NCBI RefSeq assembly: GCF_900215655.1
Contig: NZ_OBEN01000008.1
Span: 1 to 64,000, forward strand
DNA length: 64,000 nt
Direction of reading: 5' to 3'
Source of the DNA: Hydrogenobacter hydrogenophilus
Lineage (GTDB): Bacteria > Aquificota > Aquificia > Aquificales > Aquificaceae
The translations under genes were made by a program, and so were the position numbers. Positions 46,601 through 54,856 of the stretch are shown here, in pieces (within the stretch, counting starts at the first letter, position 1; each line of letters opens with the position of its first letter). Under the pieces are notes generated by a model, which worked only from the letters and a program-made list of their open reading frames with translations, was not told the origin of the DNA and did not search any database.

Positions 46601-46639
46601 TTCTACAGCTTTGTGGTTGTACTCACCTATGTCTTTCAT
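43610..46639 (-). CDS. valS: Valine-tRNA ligase
   Basis: The 1009-residue class I synthetase has PPPNVTGSLHMGHALN (HIGH), editing domain TTRPETMLGDTAVAV, KMSKTKGNVIDP (KMSKS), an anticodon-binding domain and a C-terminal coiled coil (about 950-1005). A large insert near 480-530 contains CKHCGS-type cysteines with an earlier CRDCG, likely a zinc site. Overlaps argF and hldD by 4 nt each. Confidence 0.96.
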   Translation of the reverse strand: MKDIGEYNHKAVEDKHSKSWVEKALYHVSEANKENKFSVVIPPPNVTGSLHMGHALNATLQDIICRWQRMLGKSVVWVPGFDHAGIATQYVVDKKLQDEGKNRLDLGREEFIKKVWEWVPISRNSIKEQLEKLGVSVDWERERFTLDEGFSRAVRYAFRKLYEDGLIYRGEYIINWCPRDLTALSDLEVEHEEEDGKLYYIKYPLVDGSGYITVATTRPETMLGDTAVAVHPADERYKRLIGKKVRLPLVNWKRKSMSGQEVAPEIPIIADESVLSDFGTGAVKITPAHDPKDFEIGKRHNLPFVKVMDQHARMNENAGDFSGLDRYTAREKIVEKLSQMGLLEKVEHHRHAVGKCYRCKTTIEPMVSEQWFVKVSDPKIRDRAIKVVEEGKIRFIPEGWKKIYLQWMENLRDWCISRQIWWGHRIPVWYCRDCGKENVFTDDDFDRVYDKIIFNLIADGKINYAFTPEEVEKVLNSPSFAHPELTVLDFYKKFAFHKYHSTKLDAHSLRLFLSQDLNPMALLTEKRNRYKYDPKSKRYVFILRCKHCGSENLSQEEDVLDTWFSSALWPFGVFGWPERTKDLENLYPTDLLVTGFDIIFFWVARMIMMGTYFMEDVPFRDVYIHALVRDEKGQKMSKTKGNVIDPLDIIERYGADALRFTLAVLTVQGRDIKLSEKRFEGYKHFANKLWNAGRFILMNLDDHLLQNMPYASPPRSEDLWILTKLNRVIQKVNLALSEYEFSTASQTLYEFVWGEFCDWYLEMSKLRLYAKPKDGLSEEEKQLQEAKIKAERITVQTVLLSVFDKILKLLHPFMPYITQELYSKLPTAYKEDISLTEFPTFNPQEVFPEAEEKVEKIKGIISAIRSLRSDLRIEPSKKIKLYYKADADEYEEFREHILSLARLEDLIKVEQKPANSVAGFYKDFEFFIPVEEGIKVNELLASYTKRYQEVLKTLENIQKKLSNENFLKKAPQEEVQKARSLEEELNTEKAKLESLIKSLKEVSTTEVSP

Positions 46640-47553
46640 AGGTTATTTATTATAAACTTGAGTAGTGCCTTTTGGGTGTATAGTCTATTTTCTGCTTGCG
46701 TAAATATGAAATCCGCAAACCTTTCAAAAACATCTTCTGTTATTTCCTCGCCTTTGTTAGCAGGCAGACAGTGCATCACCTTAACACTTTCTTTTGCGTG
46801 TGATAAGAGCTCCGCATTTACCTGATAAGGCATAAAAGCCTTTAGTTTTTCTTCGCTTCTTTCTTGGTTCATACTTACCCACACATCTGTGTAAACTACA
46901 TGCGCATCTCTTACTGCTTCCACAGGGTTTGTCGTTATGTATATACTACCACCGGTGATCCTACAAAGGTCCTCACCTGCCTGATAGTAAAAACTGCTTG
47001 GCTCGTAGCCTTCTGGTACCGCAACAAAGAGGTTAAGACCAAAAAGACCGGCAGCCACAAGCCAAGTATTGCACACGTTGTTGCCATCACCTACGTAAGC
47101 TATCTTTATGTTCTTTAGATCTTCCTCAAAAGTCTCGTAAAGAGTAAATACATCGCTGAGCACCTGGCAGGGATGAGACATGTCTGTGAGCGCGTTTATC
47201 ACAGGAATAGTGGAGTGTTTGGCAAACTCCTCAAGCTTTCTGTGAGAATCTGTCCTTATGACTATGCAGTCCAAGTATCTGGATAAAGTTCTTGCGGTGT
47301 CTTTTAGGTCTTCGCCCCTTGATATCTGAAGGTTCTGCTCCGCAAGGTATATGGCATTCCCACCCAATTGGTTTACAGCCACTTCAAAAGATACCCTTGT
47401 CCTTGTGGAGGGTTTTGTGAAAAACAAACCCACATTTCTTCCCAGAAGATACTTTTGAGCATCTTTACCTTTTTTTATGTCTTGCGTGTCTAAAAGTATG
47501 CGCCATCCCTCATCAGGAGTTATGTCCCAAAGGTCTATAAAGTTCCTTACCAT
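46636..47553 (-). CDS. argF: Ornithine carbamoyltransferase
   Basis: The 305-residue enzyme has carbamoyl-phosphate site KPSTRTRVSFE, ornithine loop HCLPANKGEE, and DMSHPCQVLSD. Produces citrulline. Start ATG lacks a Shine-Dalgarno; TATAAT (47566-47561) ends 7 nt before it, a strong leaderless candidate. First gene of argF-valS-hldD-argB. Confidence 0.96.
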   Translation of the reverse strand: MVRNFIDLWDITPDEGWRILLDTQDIKKGKDAQKYLLGRNVGLFFTKPSTRTRVSFEVAVNQLGGNAIYLAEQNLQISRGEDLKDTARTLSRYLDCIVIRTDSHRKLEEFAKHSTIPVINALTDMSHPCQVLSDVFTLYETFEEDLKNIKIAYVGDGNNVCNTWLVAAGLFGLNLFVAVPEGYEPSSFYYQAGEDLCRITGGSIYITTNPVEAVRDAHVVYTDVWVSMNQERSEEKLKAFMPYQVNAELLSHAKESVKVMHCLPANKGEEITEDVFERFADFIFTQAENRLYTQKALLKFIINNL

Positions 47554-47676
47554 TTAAAATATTATACCCTAGTTGCACAAAGTTTTATGATATTCATAAA
47601 AACTTCTTATTGAAATACCTTTTAAGTGTGATTAAATATTACATATTAGACAAATTTTAAAAAGGAGGTATAAAAT

Positions 47677-48915
47677 ATGCTGAGCAGGCGAAAGTTCCTA
47701 AAAGGTGGCCTTGTGGCTACCGCAGGTGGGCTTTTGGTGCCTAAGTATGTTTTGGCAGCAGTAGACCCTTCGCTACTGAGCACTGCAGTAAAGGAGCTTC
47801 CAGAAGGTGTTCTTGAAGAACAAGTGCTTGAGGCTCTTCCGGGCAAAAAACCCCTTATAAAGAAAACTTACAGGCCACCAAACTATGAAACACCCGTCAA
47901 GTATTTTAACGAGATATTCACTCCTAACGATGTGTTCTTTGTGAGGTATCACCTTGCTAACATACCTGAGGTAGATGCAAAAACTTGGAAACTCACTGTA
48001 GGAGGTGATGCGGTAGAAAGGCCTTTGGAACTCACCCTTGACGATCTTAAGACCAAGTTTGAACAAGTGGAGTTGGTAGCCCTTTGTCAGTGTTCAGGAA
48101 ACAGAAGAGGACTCTTTAAGCCTCATGTTGCTGGTGTAGAATGGGGATACGGAGCTATGGGTAATGCCAAGTGGAAGGGAGTTAGACTGAAAGACATTTT
48201 GGAAAAGGCAGGATTGAAAGGTAATGCTCTTGAAGTGGTGGTTGACGGTGCGGACTCTGGAGTAGCTGCAGGAACTCCTGACTTTATCAAAAGCATACCC
48301 GTGTGGAAAGCTCTTGATGAGAATACTATAATAGCCTACGAGATGAACGGAGAGCCTCTTCCCCACTGGAATGGCTTCCCTGCAAGGTTAGTAGTCCCAG
48401 GTTGGACCGCCACCTACTGGATAAAGCACGTAGTTTCTATAAATGTTGTTTCCAAGCCTTTTGATGGCTTTTGGATGAAGAATGCATACAGAATACCCTT
48501 AGGGAAGTTCCCAATAAGAGACAGATTTATATCCCAAGAGACAGCTGTTAACACACCCATAACGGAGATAGTAGTAAACTCTCTCATAACCAACATAAAC
48601 GACGGACAGATTTTCAGGCACGGTCAGGTGGTTGAAGTCAAAGGTATTGCATGGGATGGGGGATACGGTATAAACATGGTGGAGATTTCCACTGACGGTG
48701 GAAAGACATGGCAACAAGCAGAACTTGGAAAAGACTACGGGCGTTTCTCTTGGAGACAGTTTACTTACAGGTTTAGACCAACCAAAAAGGGTACATACAC
48801 TATAATGGCAAAGGCAAGCAACAGGATAGGACAAACACAGACCTTTGAGCTCATATGGAACCCTGCAGGATATCATCACAATGTGGTTCAAAAGATAAAC
48901 ATCAAGGTAGTATAA
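47677..48915 (+). CDS. Sulfite dehydrogenase, molybdopterin subunit (SorA/SoxC-like)
   Basis: A 412-residue periplasmic sulfite-oxidase-family enzyme. Tat signal LSRRKFLKGGLVATAGGLL, Mo domain with cysteine ligand in VALCQCSGNRRGLF, GVEWGYGAMGNAKWKGV and HVVSINVVSKPFDGFWM, and a C-terminal Mo-co dimerisation domain (about 290-412). Oxidises sulfite to sulfate with electrons to the adjacent cytochrome c. Start after AAGGAGGTATAAAAT. SorA and SoxC cannot be told apart by motif; no sox genes are visible. Confidence 0.88.
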   Translation: MLSRRKFLKGGLVATAGGLLVPKYVLAAVDPSLLSTAVKELPEGVLEEQVLEALPGKKPLIKKTYRPPNYETPVKYFNEIFTPNDVFFVRYHLANIPEVDAKTWKLTVGGDAVERPLELTLDDLKTKFEQVELVALCQCSGNRRGLFKPHVAGVEWGYGAMGNAKWKGVRLKDILEKAGLKGNALEVVVDGADSGVAAGTPDFIKSIPVWKALDENTIIAYEMNGEPLPHWNGFPARLVVPGWTATYWIKHVVSINVVSKPFDGFWMKNAYRIPLGKFPIRDRFISQETAVNTPITEIVVNSLITNINDGQIFRHGQVVEVKGIAWDGGYGINMVEISTDGGKTWQQAELGKDYGRFSWRQFTYRFRPTKKGTYTIMAKASNRIGQTQTFELIWNPAGYHHNVVQKINIKVV

Positions 48916-48927
48916 GGAGGTGAAAAA

Positions 48928-49209
48928 ATGAAAAGGTTATTTGTGTTTATGGGAGTTCTTTCAGCACTTTCCTTCGCAGGGGAGGAGAACGTAAAGCTAA
49001 AGAGTGGTGAAGGTAAGGCTTTAGTGGAAGCTAACTGCTCCGTTTGCCATAGCCTTGACTACATACAGATGAACTCTCCCTTTTTGGACAGAAAGGGATG
49101 GGAAATGGAAGTAAACAAGATGATAAAAGCCTTTGGCGCTCCGGTAAAACAGGAAGATGTACCCAAGATCGTGGAATACCTTACTAAGTACTACGGCAAG
49201 AAGGAGTAA
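48928..49209 (+). CDS. Small periplasmic c-type cytochrome (SorB-like)
   Basis: A 93-residue cytochrome with signal peptide (about 1-18) and one haem motif CSVCH. Position 12 nt after the sulfite dehydrogenase gene marks it as that enzyme's electron acceptor. Start after AAGGAGGTGAAAAA. Confidence 0.88.
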   Translation: MKRLFVFMGVLSALSFAGEENVKLKSGEGKALVEANCSVCHSLDYIQMNSPFLDRKGWEMEVNKMIKAFGAPVKQEDVPKIVEYLTKYYGKKE

Positions 49210-49225
49210 AGAGTAAAATATCTTT

Positions 49226-50329
49226 ATGAACTTTTATGACTTAGTCGTAGTAGGTGGAGGGCCAGCAGGCTCCTCCACCGCTTACTGCGCTTCCCAAAAA
49301 GGTCTCAAGGTCCTTGTTCTTGAAAAGAAAAAGGTGCCACGCTTTAAACTCTGCGCGGGGTGTATTTCCAAAAGAATTTCTTCTTACCTTCCTGCGGGTT
49401 GGGAAAAATTGGTGCTCAACAGGATAAGCTCAGGTGTGCTGGGATATGCAGGGAATGAAAGCCTTGAAATTCCAGCAGAAGAAGACATCGCTTACATCAT
49501 AGATAGGTCTGAATTTGATGCTTTTCTTTTGGATAAGGCACAGGAGACAGGTGCGCATCTTTTACAGGAGTGTGAGTTTCTTCATCTGGAGAAAGAAGGT
49601 GAAAGGTATAGGATAAGCACCTCAAAAGGAGTATTTTATGCGGATTACTTAGTGGGGGCGGACGGATTTTACTCAAAGGTTGCCACCAGCTTGGGCTATA
49701 GAAAAAACAAGTTCTTTAAAGCCTTAGAGTTTTTTACTGATGGTGAGCTTTCCCATAAAGTTTTAATAGACATAGGTATAGTAAAAAGAGGGTACGCTTG
49801 GATATTCCCCAAGGGTAGTAAGATCAGCGTAGGGATAGCTTGCACAGGTAATTACGACCTTACTAAAGCTTTGAAAGATTACGCGGAAAAGAGAGGATTT
49901 AAAAACATAACAAAGGTGTATGGTTGGTACATACCCTATGCAGAAAGCAGTAGAGATGTATTTTATGGAAAGGAGCGCATTCTTTTAACTGGAGATGCAG
50001 GAAATCTTACAGATCCTTTATTAGGAGAAGGTATATACTATGCGGTTTGGAGCGGTAAAGTTGCGGTGGATGCCATAACCTCTTCTCCCTCCAACCCAGC
50101 GGAAAACTACAAAACACTATTGAAGGATTTAGTTTCAGAGCTTGTTTATGCAGGAAAGATAGCACGCCTTGGCTACAGATTTCAAAAGGTAGCTTACAGA
50201 ATGGCTAAAAAAGGAGCACTTAAAACTTATTACAGACTACTTACAGGTGATGTTAGCTACAGAGAACTCTACAGAGGTGGCTTGCTGGACTTTTTTAAGG
50301 GGCTCATTTATAATTATTTGTGGAGGTAA
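49226..50329 (+). CDS. Geranylgeranyl-reductase-family FAD oxidoreductase
   Basis: A 367-residue flavoprotein: N-terminal FAD motif VVVGGGPAGSSTAYCAS, LEKKKVPRFKLCAGCIS (conserved Cys pair), GADGFYSKVA and GDAGNLTDPLLGEGIYYAV. The family reduces isoprenoid double bonds or acts in quinone modification; the substrate is unknown. It ends 4 nt before the encapsulin gene, with the encapsulin ribosome binding site within its last codons, so the two are an operon. Confidence 0.82.
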   Translation: MNFYDLVVVGGGPAGSSTAYCASQKGLKVLVLEKKKVPRFKLCAGCISKRISSYLPAGWEKLVLNRISSGVLGYAGNESLEIPAEEDIAYIIDRSEFDAFLLDKAQETGAHLLQECEFLHLEKEGERYRISTSKGVFYADYLVGADGFYSKVATSLGYRKNKFFKALEFFTDGELSHKVLIDIGIVKRGYAWIFPKGSKISVGIACTGNYDLTKALKDYAEKRGFKNITKVYGWYIPYAESSRDVFYGKERILLTGDAGNLTDPLLGEGIYYAVWSGKVAVDAITSSPSNPAENYKTLLKDLVSELVYAGKIARLGYRFQKVAYRMAKKGALKTYYRLLTGDVSYRELYRGGLLDFFKGLIYNYLWR

Positions 50330-50333
50330 AAAT

Positions 50334-51179
50334 ATGGACTTCTTCGGAAGGAATGTATCACCTCTCACAGAGGAGGAGTGGAATACTTTAGAAAGTGCAA
50401 TAATAGATGTAGCTAAAAGATCTTTAGTGTGCAGAAGGTTTATGAGCGTTGTAGGACCATTGGGTGTAGGGCATCAGGTAATATCCTACGATGTGTTCTT
50501 AGGCGTGGAGCCAGGTAGCTGTGAGGTAAGACCAGGAGAGGAAAGCGAAGTATGTCAGCCTGTCAGAACTGGCACAAGAAAACACATAGTGCTTCCTACC
50601 ATATACAAACCTTTTAACATAAGCTGGCGCGACCTTGAGTATTGGAGACAGTTTAACCTTCCTATAGATACATCTTCAGCGTCGGCTGCAGCCTTTGCCA
50701 CTGCGGTAGCAGAAGACACTCTTATCCTTCACGGAAACAAAAAGCTCGGTATAGAAGGACTTTTAACAGTGGAAGGCAGACAAACCATGTCCATGAGTGA
50801 TTGGGAAGTGGTGGGTAATGCCTTTAACGATGTGTCCTTGGGCATAGCTAAGCTTTCTGAAATGGGATTTTTTGGACCTTACTACATGATCTTAAATCCT
50901 AAGCAGTACTTTCAACTCAACAGGGTTTACCACAACACGGGACTTTTGGAGCTTGAACAGATTAAAAAGGTGGTATCGGACATCTTCTACACACCCATAG
51001 TGCCAGAAGGAAAGGCTATCCTTGTTTCTGCCGGTCCTCAAAACATGGACATAGTGATAGGACTGGATATAAGCCTAGTTTATGTGGAAAGTAGCAATAT
51101 GGTGCACCAATTCAGGGTTATGGAAGTGCTGGTTCCAAGGATAAAGCGTCCCGGTGCAGTGTTAGTTATTGGGAAGTAA
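50334..51179 (+). CDS. Encapsulin (HK97-fold nanocompartment shell protein, family 1)
   Basis: A 281-residue protein following the family 1 encapsulin pattern: N-terminal helix SPLTEEEWNTLESAIIDVA, RRFMSVVGPLGVG, E-loop region with VLPTIYKPFNISWRDLEYW, ATAVAEDTLILHGN followed by GIEGLL, and a C-terminal domain ending MEVLVPRIKRPGAVLVI. Shells of 60 or more copies enclose a cargo enzyme. The ATG at 50334 has TGGAGGTAAAAAT before it. No ferritin-like, peroxidase or hemerythrin cargo gene is adjacent, and none of the neighbours ends in an obvious targeting peptide. Confidence 0.88.
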   Translation: MDFFGRNVSPLTEEEWNTLESAIIDVAKRSLVCRRFMSVVGPLGVGHQVISYDVFLGVEPGSCEVRPGEESEVCQPVRTGTRKHIVLPTIYKPFNISWRDLEYWRQFNLPIDTSSASAAAFATAVAEDTLILHGNKKLGIEGLLTVEGRQTMSMSDWEVVGNAFNDVSLGIAKLSEMGFFGPYYMILNPKQYFQLNRVYHNTGLLELEQIKKVVSDIFYTPIVPEGKAILVSAGPQNMDIVIGLDISLVYVESSNMVHQFRVMEVLVPRIKRPGAVLVIGK

Positions 51180-51723
51180 GAGCCTTCCACAGAAGGTCAG
51201 CAACTTCCTTCTTTATGCTTTCCTTTCTTTCAATGACACCTGCCTGAGTAAGCAAAAAGACTCTCTCAAGAGTGCCTACAAACATTGCAAGCGCAAGCTC
51301 AGGCCTAACCTTTATAATTCCCTTTCCTTCTTCTAAGAGTTTCATTATGGCATCTTTTGGTAGTTTCACAAACTCCTTTACTTCTTCAGCCCTAAGGTAA
51401 TGAAAGAGGTCAAGGTATTTGAAAGCCTCAGGATTCTCAAAGCAAAAGTTAAGGAATTCCTCAACCATCCTATAAAACTTATCCTTGTAAGTTTTTTCCT
51501 CAAAAGCAGACATGAGCCTGTTGTAAAACTCTTCCGAATACATGCCGAAAAGTCCTTTAACTATCTCGTCCTTGCTCACAAAATGTCTGTATATGGCTCC
51601 TTCCGTTATACCTACATCCTTAGCTATATCCTTTATGGTGGTCTCCCTTATACCCTTCTCGGAAAAGAGCTTAAGCGCAGATTCCAGAATTCTCTTTTTT
51701 GTATCCTTCCTCTTTACCCTCAT
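51166..51723 (-). CDS. TetR-family transcriptional regulator
   Basis: A 185-residue regulator with N-terminal helix-turn-helix (TTIKDIAKDVGITEGAIYRHFVSKDE-type segment, about residues 30-55) and a helical ligand domain. Convergent to the encapsulin gene, overlapping it by 14 nt. Start ATG 51723 is chosen because TATAAT (51735-51730) ends 6 nt upstream; no Shine-Dalgarno. Possible regulator of the sulfite dehydrogenase/encapsulin operon; this is only inferred from location. Confidence 0.88.
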   Translation of the reverse strand: MRVKRKDTKKRILESALKLFSEKGIRETTIKDIAKDVGITEGAIYRHFVSKDEIVKGLFGMYSEEFYNRLMSAFEEKTYKDKFYRMVEEFLNFCFENPEAFKYLDLFHYLRAEEVKEFVKLPKDAIMKLLEEGKGIIKVRPELALAMFVGTLERVFLLTQAGVIERKESIKKEVADLLWKALTSQ

Positions 51724-51838
51724 GCTTTTATTATAATACAAGAAGTAATTGCTCACTTTTGTAAAAAACGCTCTCTAAAACCTCGTATCTATGATGCGGG
51801 TTTGCAGCGAGTCTGCTTAAGTAGTTTAAAATAGAGGT

Positions 51839-52436
51839 ATGAGATGTTTAACAATATCTTTAAACAATATTCCTGAAGAATACAAAATTGTTTTAGGCTA
51901 TCTTACTTATCACTCTGGAAAGCTTTACAATCAAGCTCTATACCTAATTGATGGCAAAGGACTAAAGAGTTTGCAGAGCTTCAGAGAAGATTAGACGGGG
52001 CTAAGAAGATATATATAGGTGATGCCGTGAAGAATGAAAACAAAGTAGACCAAGTATGGAGCTTAAGGAGTGTTTAGAATACAAAGCTCAGGGAGTTGGG
52101 ATAAAGGTAGAATATATCTCAGAGTTTTACACTTCAGGTGTGGACAGTTCAGTATATGGGACTGTTTGCAAAGAAGCTTACACACCTGAAGCAAGAGTAA
52201 AAGTAAAGAGAGGACTTTACAGGACAAAGCTTTTAGGCTTTTTAAACGCAGACATTAACGTATGCAGGAACTTTCTCAAAAAGCTTGGAAAGTTTGACCT
52301 AATAAGTGGAGTAGGAAAGCCTATAAAATTGAGGATTTTTCACAAGCTAAAAAGTGGCTCCGCTATTCCACTATATAGTGGGATAGGTAGGAGTAGAGAC
52401 AGTGTGAACCTGCCTTGGGAAAAATCAAAAAATTGA
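51839..52436 (+). pseudogene. tnpB: Decayed IS200/IS605-type TnpB
   Basis: Three collinear fragments in different frames. From 51839 a 51-codon piece has the TnpB N-terminal pattern YHSGKLYNQALYLI and ends at a stop. A short middle piece reads AKKIYIGD. From 52056 a 126-codon piece contains YKAQGVGIKVEYISEFYTSG, RVKVKRGLYRTKLLGFLNAD and INVCRNFLKK, the RuvC-III end of TnpB (Asp in NADIN retained). Most of the centre is deleted. The zinc-finger cysteines are absent, as in some thermophile TnpB variants. Confidence 0.7.
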
Positions 52437-52487
52437 AAAATTGAAGATAATGGGAGATTGTATAATAGACAAGGAAGGAAGTAAGGC

Positions 52488-52976
52488 ATGATAGGGATAG
52501 ACATAGGGTTTGGTTTTACGAAGGTAGCAAAAGATAGGGCAGAAGTAGGGAAGTTTCCCACTTGGATTGCTTATTATGACAGTAGTATGGAGAGTGTAGA
52601 ACCTATTGAGTTTGAGGGCAGCAGGTCTTATGTGGTAGGGGAGTATGCTAGTTATAGCAAGCAGAGGATAGATCTTGCGGATGTTAATTTGCTTATTACC
52701 TTCATGCCTTTGATAGTGGAGTATGCCAAGAGAGGGTATAGTTTTGATGGTGAGGTGGTAAGTGGATTATCTCCCAAGCATTACGCCTTATACAAGGAGA
52801 ATGCCAAGTTTAGGGAGAGGCTTTCCTTTTTGAAGAGGGTGGTTCTTGTTATAGACAGATGGACTTATGCTTGTTCTGAGGCTAAGAGAAGGTTTAAGAC
52901 CGGAGCTAAACCTAAAGGAGTTTTTGCATGCGCTTCTTGGGGCACTTATGCAAAGACAGGGAATAGTTTTGAGTGA
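52488..52976 (+). pseudogene. Truncated ParM-like actin (copy of the gene at 62557)
   Basis: The first about 120 residues are plainly homologous to the intact gene at 62557: MIGIDIGFGFTKVAKD, VGKFPTWIAYY, MESVEP, LSPKHYALYKE and RLSFLK. After position about 52850 the similarity ends and the frame continues for about 40 unrelated residues. The second phosphate loop and the adenosine loop are therefore missing and it cannot be a working actin. Promoter TATAAT and AAGGAAGGAAGTAAGGC precede the ATG. The iteron array that precedes the intact copy is absent. Confidence 0.75.
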
Positions 52977-53337
52977 GAAAGCCATGAAAGGTTTTAAGAG
53001 GTTTTACGAGAATGAGGAGGACTTAGAACAGGCTCTTGATAAATTTGGTTGCATCTTAGCAGAGCTTCCTGCACCTGAAAAGATAGACCCTCTTGATGAG
53101 ATAGCAATTGATCTCATCACCAAAAATTACCAAAAGTTAAACATAGTCTTTCCTGTGCCTATAGATAGAGAGCTCCTTGATGAATACAAAGAGCTTGTAT
53201 CCGAAGAAGAAGCAATAGCTCTATCTTGGGAACTAAAAAGCACAGTAGAGAAAGTCATCAAAAGAGCCATAAGCAAGGCGAAAAAAAAGAAGCTAAGGGC
53301 TAAGTTAAGGGCAGGATCATGGGTTTGTTTCTTATAG
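52867..53337 (+). CDS. Hypothetical protein, probably N-terminally truncated
   Basis: A frame of 156 residues of unknown family, helical and charged, ending in a Lys/Arg-rich tail (KAKKKKLRAKLRAG). It starts within the truncated ParM-like gene just after the break in homology, so its 5' part was probably lost in the same deletion; translation may instead start at ATG 52984. It overlaps the DUF488 gene by 19 nt, which suggests a former operon. Confidence 0.45.
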   Translation: MLVLRLREGLRPELNLKEFLHALLGALMQRQGIVLSEKAMKGFKRFYENEEDLEQALDKFGCILAELPAPEKIDPLDEIAIDLITKNYQKLNIVFPVPIDRELLDEYKELVSEEEAIALSWELKSTVEKVIKRAISKAKKKKLRAKLRAGSWVCFL

Positions 53338-53759
53338 GTTATGAAAAGTTGAAAATAGAGGAGTTTGTAAAGCTCCTGAAAGAAGCAGGAGTAGATTTGC
53401 TCGTAGATGTAAGGCAAAACCCTTGGAGCAGGCGACCTGAATTTAGAAGCTCAAGCTTAAGTAAAGCTTTGAAAACACACGGGATAGACTACATGCACAT
53501 TCCAGAGTTGGGAAGTCCAAAAGAGATAAGAAAGAAAGACACAGCTACCATGCTACAGCTATACAGAGATCACTTGAGAAATCAAAACACAGCTTTAGAA
53601 ACTCTCAAGAGCTTGCTATCCACAAGGCGTGTTGCTCTTATGTGCTACGAAAGAGATCCACTCACATGTCATAGGATAGTGATAGCTCGGGAACTGCTTT
53701 TAAGAGGAGTAATAGAGGAGTTTGAGGACCTCAGAGCTAAAAATCTTGACTTAATGTAG
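53319..53759 (+). CDS. DUF488 family protein
   Basis: A 146-residue protein with family marks: GYEKLKIEEFVKLL, VDVRQNPWSRRPEF, and C-terminal ALMCYERDPLTCHR. DUF488 proteins are small and uncharacterised; the paired Cys in C-x-E-x5-CHR is conserved. Appears intact. Confidence 0.82.
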   Translation: MGLFLIGYEKLKIEEFVKLLKEAGVDLLVDVRQNPWSRRPEFRSSSLSKALKTHGIDYMHIPELGSPKEIRKKDTATMLQLYRDHLRNQNTALETLKSLLSTRRVALMCYERDPLTCHRIVIARELLLRGVIEEFEDLRAKNLDLM

Positions 53760-53822
53760 TCCAGTAGCTATTTTAAAAGAAGACAGCCTCCTTTCCCACC
53801 TGCAAGGCAGGGTTAGGGGAGC

Positions 53823-54087
53823 TTAGCGCTCCCTCCCCTTGAACCTCGCTAAAAAGGAATTACTGGCTTCTTTAGGGATTATGTATTCCTCACTACGAAG
53901 AACTATCCTTGCCTGAATGCTTCTGTCTCTTGTGGCACTAAGAGTATCAAGGCTTAGATATTTACTGAGGTTAAAGTTAGGAAGGTCTTGCCCAAGCCGT
54001 TAGGAGACATGTTTTTGCCATAGTATTTCTTGCTAAGTAGTTTCTCTAAAAGGTGGCACTTAAAGCTAAAATGAAAACATGCGGATT
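53823..54087 (-). pseudogene. Frameshifted gene remnant
   Basis: On the minus strand two overlapping frames read like one protein split by a frameshift near 53985: first KCHLLEKLLSKKYYGKNMSP then NLSKYLSLDTLSAT followed by RSIQARIVLRSEEYIIPKEA, ending at TAA 53825-53823. No family recognised. A GC-rich hairpin (GGGGAG...CTCCC) lies at its end, about 53815-53838. The stretch 53760-53822 holds nothing else. Confidence 0.35.
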
Positions 54088-54417
54088 TTAGGAAATTTCA
54101 CAAATATCCTTAAATAGTTCTTTTCCGTCTACCCAATAGCTCCTATACTTCTTGCCCACTTGCTCTGGATTACCAAAAAGCTTAAGCCTGACTTCCACCT
54201 TATAAGTTCCGTAGTTAAACACTTTAGGCACTCCGTTGTCCGTGAATACTCTCTCGTAGCCATCTACCTTTAGCTCATAATCCGTGTAAGCATTGCCCTT
54301 TGGGTCTACAATGTAAGGAATATATATTCCCTTATCTTTAATCTCATCAAGCTTGCTAAAAAACCAGTATTCACATTTTTGAGAAAGGCATTCCTTTCTG
54401 TCATCTAAGGCATTCAA
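54088..54417 (-). CDS. Hypothetical protein
   Basis: A 109-residue protein, no family recognised. Beta-rich by appearance (YIVDPKGNAYTDYELKVDG, YGTYKVEVRLKLFG), starting at TTG 54417 about 9 nt after a GAGG and 5 nt after the end of the frameshifted gene upstream. Part of a minus-strand run (54705 to 53823) that looks like a decaying operon. Confidence 0.45.
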   Translation of the reverse strand: MNALDDRKECLSQKCEYWFFSKLDEIKDKGIYIPYIVDPKGNAYTDYELKVDGYERVFTDNGVPKVFNYGTYKVEVRLKLFGNPEQVGKKYRSYWVDGKELFKDICEIS

Positions 54418-54422
54418 GAAAT

Positions 54423-54705
54423 TTACCTCGCTATCTTGCCATCAAACCTAATCTCTATAGGAGATGTCATGCTATCTATCTTTATGTCCTTGGTGGAGAG
54501 CAACTCACGAAGCACACTGCTTTCTTCATGAGTAAGAGAGCTTTGACTTACCATCTTTGTCTAACACCCTTGTCTCTTTTGGGTATTCCTCTACCAGAAA
54601 ACCCTTCTCGTCTGTGTAGGAAACCTTCTCAAGCCTTCTTGGACTAAAGCCCATCTCCTTCAAAACGCTAAGCCAAAGTTCTTCAAAACCTGTTCTAATC
54701 ATCAT
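54423..54705 (-). pseudogene. Frameshifted hypothetical gene
   Basis: From ATG 54705 (after AAGGAGGAGGC) the frame runs MMIRTGFEELWLSVLKEM to GKSKLSYS and stops. A +1 shift near 54535 continues LTHEESSVLRELLSTKDI to FDGKIAR with a stop at 54423, directly before the next gene. The continuous protein would be about 93 residues. Family not recognised. Confidence 0.45.
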
Positions 54706-54856
54706 GCCTCCTCCTTGCTTATCATAAGAACTCATCTATGCTTTTGTTTCCTTTAAAGGTAAGAGACCACTCTCTACTACTATAGAAGACCTGTATGATC
54801 TTGCAGAGAAAGGCTTTCTTGAGTTTTGGAGAAAAAGGAAAAGTAAAATAACAATC

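Noticed and set aside
52368-52381. Perfect palindrome CCACTATATAGTGG in the TnpB remnant
   Set aside because: Could be an element-end hairpin, but it lies within the coding fragment and no second end was found.
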